Positions 1-12,131 of a DNA stretch of 64,000 bases are shown here, one piece after another; positions within the stretch are counted from its first letter, which is position 1; every line of letters begins with the position of its first letter. The stretch is taken from the NCBI GenBank assembly GCA_003290165.1, contig QNQO01010750.1, positions 1 to 64,000 on the forward strand, in the 5' to 3' direction. The position numbers and the translations under genes are program-made. The notes below the pieces were generated by a model. It saw only the letters and a program-made list of their open reading frames with translations. It did not search any database and was not told the DNA's origin. The stretch is from Berberis thunbergii (taxonomy: Eukaryota > Streptophyta > Magnoliopsida > Ranunculales > Berberidaceae).

Positions 1-3000
1 ACAGACCTGAGTAGTTGAGTTTACTTGAGTTATTTATGAAGAGCGAGAGCGAGGAAATCAATATCTAATGTCTTCAAGGCTTCAAGAGGGAGCTAAAGAA
101 TGAGGTGTGAAGGACGAGCTGCTGAAGAGTAAGAAAAGCAGAGTGGAAGTTAGGGGAGGGGGAGAAAAAGACATTTTGGTACCGCGATAAACCCACTCTT
201 CATCTCTTTCTCTTCTCGTTGGGTCAATTAGGGTAAGGATTTGTTTCTATTCTTTTTTCAATCATGTGTTGAACACATCCTTATATTGTGCCTCTACGCC
301 TCACTGAAGTGAGGCTATAACCTCGTCTAAGTCCAGTGAGGTTCAAGCCCCAGTTCGACATCTATACACCTTGTCCCGAGGCACGTCACTACGATTGCTT
401 AAACCATGGTGGGAGTTGAGTAAAGTATTCCAATGAAACCAAAATCTTTCAAATGTCAACCCCAACAACTCATTACTTGTAGATGTCCAATACTAAGCTA
501 ACATCAGACGTTCCATGCAAAGCTTTTCCGCGCCCATAGAAGCTCCTTCAAAAAGTTCTTTGGTTCCTCTCCTTCCATATAGTCCAACAAATAGCGTACA
601 TATGAGATTCCACATAAAGTGGCAAGACTGTTTGAGATTTGGGCATGCCTTCTAAGACTACTGTCTTCCAACAAAGAGTGTGGCATGGACCAACAAATAG
701 CAAATGTTGCTAGGAAAAAATCTCAAAGCCTATAAGCAAACGGGTAACGAATGAGCAAATGAGAGCAAGATTCCTCACAAGAGCTATGATCCATTAATAT
801 CATAGGCGCTCAAAATACAAAATAGAGAACTGCGTTGATATATGATGATCTGGCTTTTATTCGCTCTTTGGTTTGCATTGTTGATATACTTTGTCATTTA
901 TGTATTAATATTTTCATTACTCAACGCCGCTCTAAGATAAATCATAGGAATAAAGGCATATCATTTTTACTTGATTTATTGGTTTGTAGCTATCATTTTT
1001 TTTTTAACTCTTGCTCCTTACACCTTTAGATACACTTAAAAAACACAGAGATGAAGAAAAAAAATATATAATACAATCACATTGTTATCAATTTTAAAAG
1101 GGTAAAATAGATTTCATTCAATATAGGCAAATATTACAGAGATATACAACTCCCACTAAAGAGGATTTGTGGGAGTTGAGGTTTAAAAAATCCTAGTCTG
1201 GAACTAAAACAAAAAAAAATTGATAAAATGCTAAAAAATAGTAATAAAAAATCAGGAAAAAAACGAGAACATTATAAAGACTATGATTAACAAATGCACC
1301 ATGTAATCACTTCATCAAAGACATTAACTGAATAACAAATACACCATGTATTCACGTATATAAATATATTACTGATATTAGGATGGTATCTCTATTTTCC
1401 CTTTTAATTATATTTACTTACTCATTTAATTATTGACCATATATATATAGCAATTGACTAATGGTTCTGTTTCCTTACTTTGACCAGCAAATTAAAAGGA
1501 CACAACTGTCTCACTCAACAGACCTGAGTAGTTGAGTTTATTTGAGTTATTTATGAAGAGCGAGAGCGAGGAAATCAATATCTAATGTCTTCAAGGCTTC
1601 AAGAGGGAGCTAAAGAATGAGGTGTGAAGGACGAGCTGCTGAAGAGTAAGAAAAGCAGAGTGGAAGTTAGGGGAGGGGGAGAAAAAGACATTTTGGTACC
1701 GCGATAAACCCACTCTTCATCTCTTTCTCTTCTCGTTGGGTCAATTAGGGTAAGGATTTGTTTCTATTCTTTTTTCAATCATGTGTTGAACACATCCTTA
1801 TATTGTGCCTCTACGCCTCACTGAAGTGAGGCTATAACCTCGTCTAAGTCCAGTGAGGTTCAAGCCCCAGTTCGACATCTATACACCTTGTCCCGAGGCA
1901 CGTCACTACGATTGCTTAAACCATGGTGGGAGTTGAGTAAAGTATTCCAATGAAACCAAAATCTTTCAAATGTCAACCCCAACAACTCATTACTTGTAGA
2001 TGTCCAATACTAAGCTAACACCAGACGTTCCATGCAAAGCTTTTCCGCGCCCATAGAAGCTCCTTCAAAAAGTTCTTTGGTTCCTCTCCTTCCATATAGT
2101 CCAACAAATAGCGTACATATGAGATTCCACATAAAGTGGCAAGACTGTTTGAGATTTGGGCATGCCTTCTAAGACTACTGTCTTCCAACAAAGAGTGTGG
2201 CATGGACCAACAAATAGCAAATGTTGCTAGGAAAAAATCTCAAAGCCTATAAGCAAACGGGTAACGAATGAGCAAATGAGAGAAGAATTCCTCACAAGAG
2301 CTATGATCCATTAATATCATAGGCGCTCAAAATACAAAATAGAGAACTGCGTTGATATATGATGATCTGGCTTTTATTCGCTCTTTGGTTTGCATTGTTG
2401 ATATACTTTGTCATTTATGTATTAATATTTTCATTACTCAACGCCGCTCTAAGATAAATCATAGGAATAAAGGCATATCATTTTTACTTGATTTATTGGT
2501 TTGTAGCTATCATTTTTTTTTTAACTCTTGCTCCTTACACCTTTAGATACACTTAAAAAACACAGAGATGAAGAAAAAAATATATAATACAATCACATTG
2601 TTATCAATTTTAAAAGGGTAAAATAGATTTCATTCAATATAGGCAAATATTACAGAGATATACAACTCCCACTAAAGAGGATTTGTGGGAGTTGAGGTTT
2701 AAAAAATCCTAGTCTGGAACTAAAACAAAAAAAAATTGATAAAATGCTAAAAAATAGTAATAAAAAATCAGGAAAAAAACGAGAACATTATAAAGACTAT
2801 GATTAACAAATGCACCATGTAATCACTTCATCAAAGACATTAACTGAATAACAAATACACCATGTATTCACGTATATAAATATATTACTGATATTAGGAT
2901 GGTATCTCTATTTTCCCTTTTAATTATATTTACTTACTCATTTAATTATTGACCATATATATATAGCAATTGACTAATGGTTCTGTTTCCTTACTTTGAC

Positions 3001-5350
3001 CAGCAAATTAAAAGGACACAACTGTCTCACTCAACAGACCTGAGTAGTTGAGTTTACTTGAGTTATTTATGAAGAGCGAGAGCGAGGAAATCAATATCTA
3101 ATGTCTTCAAGGCTTCAAGAGGGAGCTAAAGAATGAGGTGTGAAGGACGAGCTGCTGAAGAGTAAGAAAAGCAGAGTGGAAGTTAGGGGAGGGGGAGAAA
3201 AAGACATTTTGGTACCGCGATAAACCCACTCTTCATCTCTTTCTCTTCTCGTTGGGTCAATTAGGGTAAGGATTTGTTTCTATTCTTTTTTCAATCATGT
3301 GTTGAACACATCCTTATATTGTGCCTCTACGCCTCACTGAAGTGAGGCTATAACCTCGTCTAAGTCCAGTGAGGTTCAAGCCCCAGTTCGACATCTATAC
3401 ACCTTGTCCCGAGGCACGTCACTACGATTGCTTAAACCATGGTGGGAGTTGAGTAAAGTATTCCAATGAAACCAAAATCTTTCAAATGTCAACCCCAACA
3501 ACTCATTACTTGTAGATGTCCAATACTAAGCTAACACCAGACGTTCCATGCAAAGCTTTTCCGCGCCCATAGAAGCTCCTTCAAAAAGTTCTTTGGTTCC
3601 TCTCCTTCCATATAGTCCAACAAATAGCGTACATATGAGATTCCACATAAAGTGGCAAGACTGTTTGAGATTTGGGCATGCCTTCTAAGACTACTGTCTT
3701 CCAACAAAGAGTGTGGCATGGACCAACAAATAGCAAATGTTGCTAGGAAAAAATCTCAAAGCCTATAAGCAAACGGGTAACGAATGAGCAAATGAGAGAA
3801 GAATTCCTCACAAGAGCTATGATCCATTAATATCATAGGCGCTCAAAATACAAAATAGAGAACTGCGTTGATATATGATGATCTGGCTTTTATTCGCTCT
3901 TTGGTTTGCATTGTTGATATACTTTGTCATTTATGTATTAATATTTTCATTACTCAACGCCGCTCTAAGATAAATCATAGGAATAAAGGCATATCATTTT
4001 TACTTGATTTATTGGTTTGTAGCTATCATTTTTTTTTAACTCTTGCTCCTTACACCTTTAGATACACTTAAAAAACACAGAGATGAAGAAAAAAATATAT
4101 AATACAATCACATTGTTATCAATTTTAAAAGGGTAAAATAGATTTCATTCAATATAGGCAAATATTACAGAGATATACACCTCCCACTAAAGAGGATTTG
4201 TGGGAGTTGAGGTTTAAAAAATCCTAGTCTGGAACTAAAACAAAAAAAAATTGATAAAATGCTAAAAAATAGTAATAAAAAATCAGGAAAAAAACGAGAA
4301 CATTATAAAGACTATGATTAACAAATGCACCATGTAATCACTTCATCAAAGACATTAACTGAATAACAAATACACCATGTATTCACGTATATAAATATAT
4401 TACTGATATTAGGATGGTATCTCTATTTTCCCTTTTAATTATATTTACTTACTCATTTAATTATTGACCATATATATATAGCAATTGACTAATGGTTCTG
4501 TTTCCTTACTTTGACCAGCAAATTAAAAGGACACAACTGTCTCACTCAACAGACCTGAGTAGTTGAGTTTACTTGAGTTATTTATGAAGAGCGAGAGCGA
4601 GGAAATCAATATCTAATGTCTTCAAGGCTTCAAGAGGGAGCTAAAGAATGAGGTGTGAAGGACGAGCTGCTGAAGAGTAAGAAAAGCAGAGTGGAAGTTA
4701 GGGGAGGGGGAGAAAAAGACATTTTGGTACCGCGATAAACCCACTCTTCATCTCTTTCTCTTCTCGTTGGGTCAATTAGGGTAAGGATTTGTTTCTATTC
4801 TTTTTTCAATCATGTGTTGAACACATCCTTATATTGTGCCTCTACGCCTCACTGAAGTGAGGCTATAACCTCGTCTAAGTCCAGTGAGGTTCAAGCCCCA
4901 GTTCGACATCTATACACCTTGTCCCGAGGCACGTCACTACGATTGCTTAAACCATGGTGGGAGTTGAGTAAAGTATTCCAATGAAACCAAAATCTTTCAA
5001 ATGTCAACCCCAACAACTCATTACTTGTAGATGTCCAATACTAAGCTAACACCAGACGTTCCATGCAAAGCTTTTCCGCGCCCATAGAAGCTCCTTCAAA
5101 AAGTTCTTTGGTTCCTCTCCTTCCATATAGTCCAACAAATAGCGTACATATGAGATTCCACATAAAGTGGCAAGACTGTTTGAGATTTGGGCATGCCTTC
5201 TAAGACTACTGTCTTCCAACAAAGAGTGTGGCATGGACCAACAAATAGCAAATGTTGCTAGGAAAAAATCTCAAAGCCTATAAGCAAACGGGTAACGAAT
5301 GAGCAAATGAGAGCAAGATTCCTCACAAGAGCTATGATCCATTAATATCC
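1..5350. repeat. Tandem array of ~1516-bp units (3 full copies + 1 partial)
   Basis: The unit starting ACAGACCTGAGTAGTTGAG begins at 1, 1518, 3034 and 4549, giving periods of 1517, 1516 and 1515. Copies differ by scattered single bases and homopolymer length, so identity is around 99%. Copy 4 stops at about 5349, where the sequence changes into a run of C (5353-5372) and then LINE sequence. Each copy carries on its minus strand a fragment reading CWTIWKERNQRTF, a typical plant LINE C-terminal motif, near 504-760, 2015-2280, 3531-3795 and 5046-5310. Copies 1 and 4 share the variant GAGCAAGATTCC, while copies 2 and 3 share GAGAAGAATTCC. The array reaches the window edge and probably continues leftward. 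Its short open frames are parts of the repeat and are not called as genes. Confidence 0.97.
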
Positions 5351-5760
5351 ATAACCCCCACCCCCCCCCCCTCATACGGACATCTCCAGTTGCCAAGGAG
5401 TCCCACAAGCATTGCCACACAAAAAAGCACAAACCCTAATGGTGATGCACTTATTCTAGTGAAGTTTGTAGGGGCTTCAATGGAACTCCTCATTTTCATG
5501 GCTCCACCAATTATCCAAGAAAAAGCTTAATGTGAATTCCTTTTTATCTTCCCATGTTCACTCACAAGTGTCCTCATCCTCACCTGAAGTAATTCCTTCA
5601 AGCATTCTAAACAACTGGATAGCTTCCTCTTCTTCCCAACCAAACAATTCCTCCTAGGAAAAGTAACATCCTAAAGGAGAGTGTAGGGAACATCTCCCTA
5701 AAGGATTAATGCCTATCCACACATCATGCCAAAAGCGGATCTGATTCTCCCTTATTTAGG
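5046..5760 (-). pseudogene. LINE ORF2 3' remnant (RT zinc-binding and C-terminal region)
   Basis: Read on the minus strand from 5760, the translation gives IRFWHDVWIGINPL, the signature of the region after reverse transcriptase in plant LINE (L1-like) ORF2. An in-frame stop follows shortly. Further along the minus strand, after the C-rich tract at 5353-5372, the same element supplies the CWTIWKERNQRTF motif that also sits in every unit of the tandem array. Copy 4 is therefore the copy joined to the LINE body, and the array was probably amplified from the 3' part of this LINE plus flanking DNA. Stops and frame changes make it non-functional. Confidence 0.8.
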
Positions 5761-7159
5761 ATTTTCTCATGTATTTTGGTAACAAATGTTTGGACAAAAA
5801 AATCACTAAAATACAATTAAACCTTTCAATATTATTCTATTATTTTTCCATGATAAAAACATGAGCACATGAATATAAAATCAATTAATATTTACAGAGT
5901 TCATGGCCTCTGGCATCCTAAGTATTGCAAAAATCAAACTCGGTACTGAGTCATAAACCCAATCACCGCCCATTACCAGGGACGTAAACCCAAACACATG
6001 CTCGCTCAGGCTTGTGTGTGGCTACCAACTTTCAACCCTAATCTGGACAAAGATCCTTAGTCTCAATCATCAAGATGCTAAATCTAAAACTGACGGATCA
6101 CACCTTGATTTCAAGACGGTGCTTGGATTCAAAACCAATAGCATAAGGCTAAAAATTTTCAACAATTAAGATGAAGGGTATGAACGGGGTTCTTTTGATC
6201 GGAAATAGATAATTTAATCTCTTCAGATAATTACATATACGTATTTGGTGGAACAATGGAGACAACTTTGATCTCACCCTTTCTCCATTCATTCTCTCTT
6301 CCTTTCTTCTCTCCTCTTTTGTTTCTCTCTTCTTCTAACCTAAACACTTAGAGCATGTTTATAAATACTTATTTTATCACATAAGCTTTAATTCTGAATT
6401 TTTGTCAGTGGTTTCCTGTTAAGTGGTGTTTGTTGATGTGTCTGATGAACCAACCAGTGTTAGTGCCAAATTGAACATTATAGCGAAAAAAGTAAGATTT
6501 CCTTGAGCACTTAAAGATGTAATTGTTCCAATGCTTTAATATTCAGCATCACTGTGTTAAAAGTTTATTTATAAATAATTTAATTTTGGTGTTTTTATAT
6601 TTCTATTTATGACATCATTACTATGTTAAGAACTTGAATAAAAATTTATTTACTTTTATCATGAATCTAAGAAACATATTTTCCATACTTTCAGGGTTTA
6701 TTCCTCCTGATCAACTTTTAGCATAATACTTCAATATTGGTGTTTTTAACAAACCTGTTTTTAGTTTAAGAGTTCCTTAGGTTCTTAGTTAAGAGTCCCT
6801 TAAGTTTAAATATTTTTTAAATGTTGAAATTGTTGTAAAAAGTAACATCTTTCCGTTTAGGACCCCAAAACCAAAAAATCCAAGTTAGCATACAGAGAAT
6901 TAAGGAATGTGACACCCAGCCCAAAGAATAATCAAAATATCCATCACAACTCTAAAAAAATATAATCCTTGCTCTTGAAAACCCTAGCATTTTTCTCTTG
7001 CCACAAAAAACCCCAATAAATGAAAAATAGAATCAACCACCAGATACCCTTCCCTTCGGAGTAAAGATGGAAAGGGTGGTTCGTTCTAACCTCTCAAGTG
7101 TCACGAGAACCACCACGGACTGTGGCATAACCCGAATAATGCCACAAAGTGTGGCCAAA
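5761..7159. other. Gene-free AT-rich spacer
   Basis: No coding exon or recognisable domain was found on either strand. There is a CT-rich stretch near 6280-6345. The remainder is AT-rich spacer without obvious terminal repeats. Confidence 0.5.
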
Positions 7160-8110
7160 GTGTACTAGTGCAAAATTAGTGTTTGAGAAGATGAAGGAAA
7201 TTCTTCGTAGCCGAAGCACACAAGCTGCTAGCAACATGGGGTTTCTTGAGGGAATTTGGGGGAAATAGGATAGTTCAAGGTCCTCGTACTCATCGGATTA
7301 AACAATGGAGTGTGCAAAGCGCCTTGACTGCAAAATGTGCATGGATTCATAATTGTTTGCCTCACTTTCTTTGTTGGGCTATTTGGAAAGAGCGAAGTAG
7401 TCGCATCTTTAAGAGAAGTTCTTCCATGGTCCATACGGTGGTATCTCAATCAGTGTTCTAAAAAGCGCTAGGCGGTGGGCGGGCGACGAGCAGGTGCCTA
7501 GCGCCTAGGGGCCTAGGCAGGTGCCTAGGCGGGCGTCTAGGCGGCACCTAAGCGGTCTTAGGTTTTGTATTCTAACTTTAATAATTTACAAAAGTTAAGC
7601 ATAATATATTATCAATTACATCCAATTTAATGCCAAGATACATATGCAAAATTTAAAAACATCAAAAATTAACAATCATGAACAAAATTTATTAAAACTC
7701 AAATGATTGAAGTTGGTCATGATGGGTACTTTATATAAAATTGAATTTGTGGACAAATATCCAAACCTACTCTTTTATTTTTCTTCAAAATGCCAGAATA
7801 ATCTCAGTCATGTTTGATAAAATCTACATTAGTAAAATTAGTATTTGTAGATCCTTTGAGAATTTCATTAAGTAATCACCATTTGCTACAATTAAACATA
7901 TACTGAATAAAAAACAATAGACCCCACCTAGACACCACCTAGGACGCCTAGACTGCCCATAACCCGCCCAGCGATTAATTTAGGCGATTTTCTACCTTCT
8001 AGCGCCTAGGCGGATTTTTAGATCACTGATCTCAATCAAAATATCAATTTGGTATTGGGGCCAAGCTCATAAAACTCACAGTGGCCAAGTAAATGGCTTT
8101 ATATTTGCCA
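7160..8110 (+). pseudogene. LINE ORF2 C-terminal remnant, split by a hAT element
   Basis: On the plus strand 7200-7450 reads through to CLPHFLCWAIWKERSSRIF, matching the C-terminal region of plant LINE ORF2. The frame is interrupted exactly at 7450 by a 578-bp hAT element. If the insert and one copy of its target duplication are removed, the frame runs on as VVSQSKYQFGIGAKLI and meets a stop near 8090. This is a fragment only: no reverse transcriptase core lies upstream of it here. Confidence 0.75.
7451..8028. mobile_element. Non-autonomous hAT element (578 bp) with 8-bp target duplication
   Basis: The element starts CAGTGTTCTAAAAAGCG and ends with the complement of CAGTGATCTAAAAATCCG, so the termini are inverted repeats. 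ATCTCAAT is duplicated at 7443-7450 and 8029-8036. An 8-bp duplication with CAGTG-type ends is the hAT pattern. Both ends are GC-rich with repeated CGCCTAGGCG-like palindromes, and the centre is AT-rich with no coding capacity. It sits inside a LINE reading frame and is therefore younger than that LINE. Confidence 0.93.
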
Positions 8111-10190
8111 ATATTGTATTTCTTCAGAGGACACTAAGTCCCTTTCTCAATGTCCTCTTGCATTATAAAACTCTTGATCTATTAAGAGAGAAAAAATATA
8201 TCTATATATGCACCGAGCACCAAGTAGGAAGGGAGTCTATCCCACAGCAAAATCTACATGAATAAACAAACCCTAAAAGCACATTTTTCTTCCGAACCAA
8301 TTTCATGTGAAGTTATAAAAATGGTTATCAAGATTTGAGTACAAACACTGAGCATTCCTCCACTATATCATCCTTGTGTAATCATGTGTAATCCCCTTCC
8401 CCCAAAATGCACAGCTTCAACAATCCCGAAAATGCACCGCTCCCAAAGAGCATAAAAACTCATTCAACTTACCAATGGAAAGGCCCACTCTCCGAAAATG
8501 TAGATCCCAAACAAACATACTGATCACAAAGGAACCAAAAAATCCATCACCTTCGGCACCTTCTTAGAGTAAAGAATAAATAACATCATAAATCTATTTT
8601 TAAAGCTTATCCCCAACCCACATGTCATGCCATAACTTTTTTCACCTTTACCCAAAGTCACCCCTACACACCTCAATATTCTTTTTTAACTTTGCAAACA
8701 AACATCGAACTTTCGCCCCATTGTCACAGCCTTTATGCTTATATTAATGTGTTGGTGTGTTTTTGCTATGACTAATTTGTTTTTTTTTGAAAAAAAACAC
8801 TTTATCATGCAGTTTTTTTCGAAAGATATACTATGTATAATACTACGGTATTCCCTGCGCCACTGGCACGATAAAAGTTTAACATGATAAAAAAAAATTT
8901 ATTCTACTTTAAATATTAAAATATTGGGCATGGGAATTGAACCCATGCACTCTTATTGGGGATCGATTGAAGGTAAGACATAAAGGCTAGCTTTAAGTCT
9001 CAACCATTAAATGAAACAAATCTCAACCATGAACTATGTTTATCCACAAACTTATCTTTGGTGCTTTAAGTTTAATGTGATCCGTTAGATTTTTATATTT
9101 AGGTAAATCTCAGCCGTCTTTTATCTCCAACCTCAAACACCATTCTGATTTGTAATATAGATGTTTTGGTTATGACTTGTGATTGTGTTATGGTTTTTGT
9201 AGTAATTTAGTAGTAATTTTGCATAAGTGTACAAATATATATTCTTTATATTTTTGCCACTGATATTTGATAAAAGCTTCACCGAATAGTGTCGAATGCC
9301 TTGATAATTTCTTTTTATGACTGTGCATAGTTAATAACATGATGCTAATTTCATTTTTTCTTATTTGTTTTAACTATTTTTTAGCATTTTATCAACTCTA
9401 TTTTAATAAAACCCGAGGCTTATGCCTCATTTCAAGTCACAACACACCTCAATAGAGCATACAGCTTTGGTGTTTAATTAAGCCTTTTTAAACATGGATG
9501 AAGCTCAATGCATTACTGAAGTAAATTAACAAGAAAGATCCACAGCCACATTAATTAGTATATTTTAAATCATAAAAAAGACATAAATAAGACTCATCCA
9601 AGGAAGGATGTCCCAAAAATACTTCTAACATATGAAGCTATGCATATACTCCATCCATCCATTCACATCACATATACAAGGATGGTCCATCCCCTCATCA
9701 TCCTATATCATTGTATTATAAGATATTATATTTAGTACTGATGAGGCTTAGATAAAATGCATGTGGGTGACGAAAATCACTCCCATAACTAGTTTCTGTG
9801 AACTTTAGAGTGTACAGTGTACTGAAAAACTGACTTGGTTTATAATCCCAAACCATTGTATGCTCTATGAAAGGGATGAGAAGTTTGTTGACGTATGTCA
9901 TATCAAATTGAGACTTCTACGAAGTAATCTAGAGCAAATGATGTTAAATTTCAAATAGATGCACCCACAGTCAATTCTCTCCTAAGTTGGGCTTAATTAT
10001 GGGCCTCTTCCAGAGTGGACAAACTAAAGCGCAAGGCTTTTTTAAGGCCACTCCAAAGGGTTATTGGGCCTAGGAAAGGTTGTTATATGCCATTGTTGGG
10101 GTAGTTTTGAGAGGAAAAAACAACAGAATTTGGAATATCCATAAAAATGTAAATATTGTAGATAGATTGGGGTCATACGTGCACTATAAC
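8111..10190. other. Gene-free spacer
   Basis: No convincing exon is visible. Near 8930-8960 the minus strand carries a GGTTCAATTCC string resembling a pol III B box, but no matching A box or SINE tail could be defined. The open frames here have no recognisable domain. Confidence 0.5.
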
Positions 10191-10810
10191 TAAGGAAGCA
10201 CGGACTCTTCGGAAAGCTTGTCATATCCGACAATCACTTGACACGCCTCCAACACGCGGTCAACATGATGACAGGAGCCAGACATATGATCAATGTGGTC
10301 AACGTGTCGAACAGGCCTTCGATTCACTCGTAGTTTAGTCAGGACACAGTTAAAAACTCAACAACCGACTTCGTTTTATTTTTAGCTTATAATGTGTGCA
10401 AATTATCACCTAATTTAATGGTTGTTTATCCATCTGAAGTAAAAGACTATTTTAATTGAAATTCAAGATAAATAGGGTAAAAAGCCACTAAAAGCATAGA
10501 TACAATCTTAATATTTGCTTCTCTCCTCTACTTCTCTACTATATTTTTCTCTACTTGTTTTTTTTTTCTTACAATAGAGTGTCATCTTCTTCTCTACATT
10601 TTTCCTCTTCATGATTTTTTCTACTTGCAACAAAGATGAAGACACTATAGGAAGACACTTTATTAGATTTATGTTTATGTTTATGACTTGTTAAAAAGAA
10701 AATTAGTATGACATGGCTACGTGTCCCCGAGTCCTAGTTTTTGAAAAATTGTCGAATCAACGTGTTGTGTCCGTGTCCAACACAACGCGCCTCGTGTCCA
10801 TGCATCCTTG
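10191..10810. mobile_element. Probable hAT MITE (~620 bp)
   Basis: The left end TAAGGAAGCACGGAC and the right end GTGTCCATGCATCCTTG are imperfect inverted repeats, with GTGTCC-rich subterminal sequence such as CGTGTCCCCGAGTCC at 10722. Flanks ACTATAAC (left) and ACTATTAA (right) resemble a decayed 8-bp target duplication. No coding capacity is seen. Family assignment is by resemblance of termini and duplication length only. Confidence 0.5.
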
Positions 10811-11161
10811 ACTATTAACACTGGAGGATATTGGGTATCTATGTAATTAATTATTAATGTTATAAATGATTGGGCTGGTCCAATATTAAAGCCCAAGTAG
10901 GAATAAAGTCCGTAAGATTAGGTTCAAGGTTTTGTTTTGTTTAAATAAGCACAATCACATAATTGTAATCAGTTTTTGACTTAATGAGAATAGAATTGAG
11001 TACTGAAGTTTTTCAAATCAAGCTTCGAGAATTTGTTTGATAACTTCTACCAACCCATCAAACACCCACTTTTCTTCTCTTATGTTTAACTGGGAAACAT
11101 TGTACATAACATAAACACATGATGTGTATTTGAACAGTGATTCCTCTTTGATGCTTATCTG

Positions 11162-11310
11162 TGTTTATTTAATGAAATCATCCATGTTTTATTGATGAAA
11201 AATAACTACCTTAAAAAAACTCCATGTTTATTTAATGAAATCATCCATGTTTATTTAATGAAATCATCCATGTTTTATTGATGAAAAATAACTACCTTAA
11301 AAAAACTCAA
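11162..11310. repeat. Short direct repeats
   Basis: The string TGTTTATTTAATGAAATCATC occurs at 11162, 11225 and 11249, and the longer block ending AACTACCTTAAAAAAACTC occurs twice. This looks like local duplication by replication slippage. Confidence 0.85.
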
Positions 11311-11576
11311 TTATACCTCCTCCATTTCATGAGTTCAATTACTATATTGATTTTGTATACAGTTTTAGTAAAAGAAAAAAGCTAAGACTACTAACACACT
11401 ACACAATTTTTTATTAATTTAAAATTGCTCCCTTCAGGAAATAACATCTCGAATACATATATTTGTATTAGACTTGCCACATTCACAAATGTCTTCAACT
11501 TAGACTACAAATTTGAAAATTTCCAATGCTAAAATTAATATAAAATATCTCATTGACCATCACTGTTGAACCTATA

Positions 11577-11851
11577 GGTGTGTTTGATTCCAAGGAAATT
11601 TTCCATAGAAAATTACTGAAAGAAATAAGGAATCAGAGAGGATGGGGAAATTTGTCTTTCTTGAGGTTGAAGATGACTATTTTTTAAAAATACTTTCTTA
11701 GTTCTCCCCTAAGAAAATATTTTCCACCATTTTGTAACAAACCAAGAGGATATTCATCATCCAAAAATGCATGTTCATCATTCTCTCTTCCTCTCCATTC
11801 TCACTTTTGGGAAATTTTCTTGGAAAATTTTTCCTTGGAATCAAACAAACC
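11577..11851. mobile_element. MITE with ~25-bp inverted ends
   Basis: The left end GTGTTTGATTCCAAGGAAAT and the right end TTCCTTGGAATCAAACAAAC are inverted repeats enclosing about 275 bp without coding capacity. The target duplication is not clear, so the superfamily is left open. Confidence 0.65.
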
Positions 11852-12131
11852 TTGAGGGACCTTTAATGTTGGACCAATCTAAAGGTAACAAGGTTGAAGT
11901 GCAAGTGGCACTTTCATTGCCACCTAGCTTAATGCATAAATCAATTACATTTTTCTTTATACATTTCCTTGTACTAACTCTCTTTAAAATTAACAAAGGT
12001 ATGCATCGGAAATGTTCTAAAAGCAGTTAAGGTCAATGTGATATTCAGTGCTTCCAATGGTTTGAACTTGGTGAAATGAAAGTTTATAAATAATAAAGTA
12101 GGCCAAATCATCTTTCGAGCAGAGTAATCAC

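Noticed and set aside
835..1029. A 64-residue open frame repeated in copies 1-3 of the tandem array
   Set aside because: It recurs only because the 1.5-kb unit is repeated; AT-rich composition, no domain, and its end depends on homopolymer length.
1..5350. CRISPR-like or centromeric satellite array
   Set aside because: The unit is 1.5 kb, contains LINE sequence, and only about 3.5 copies are seen; plant nuclear DNA has no CRISPR arrays, and centromere identity cannot be judged.
8925..8965. tRNA gene or SINE suggested by GGTTCAATTCC on the minus strand
   Set aside because: No A box at the right distance, no cloverleaf and no 3' tail could be found.
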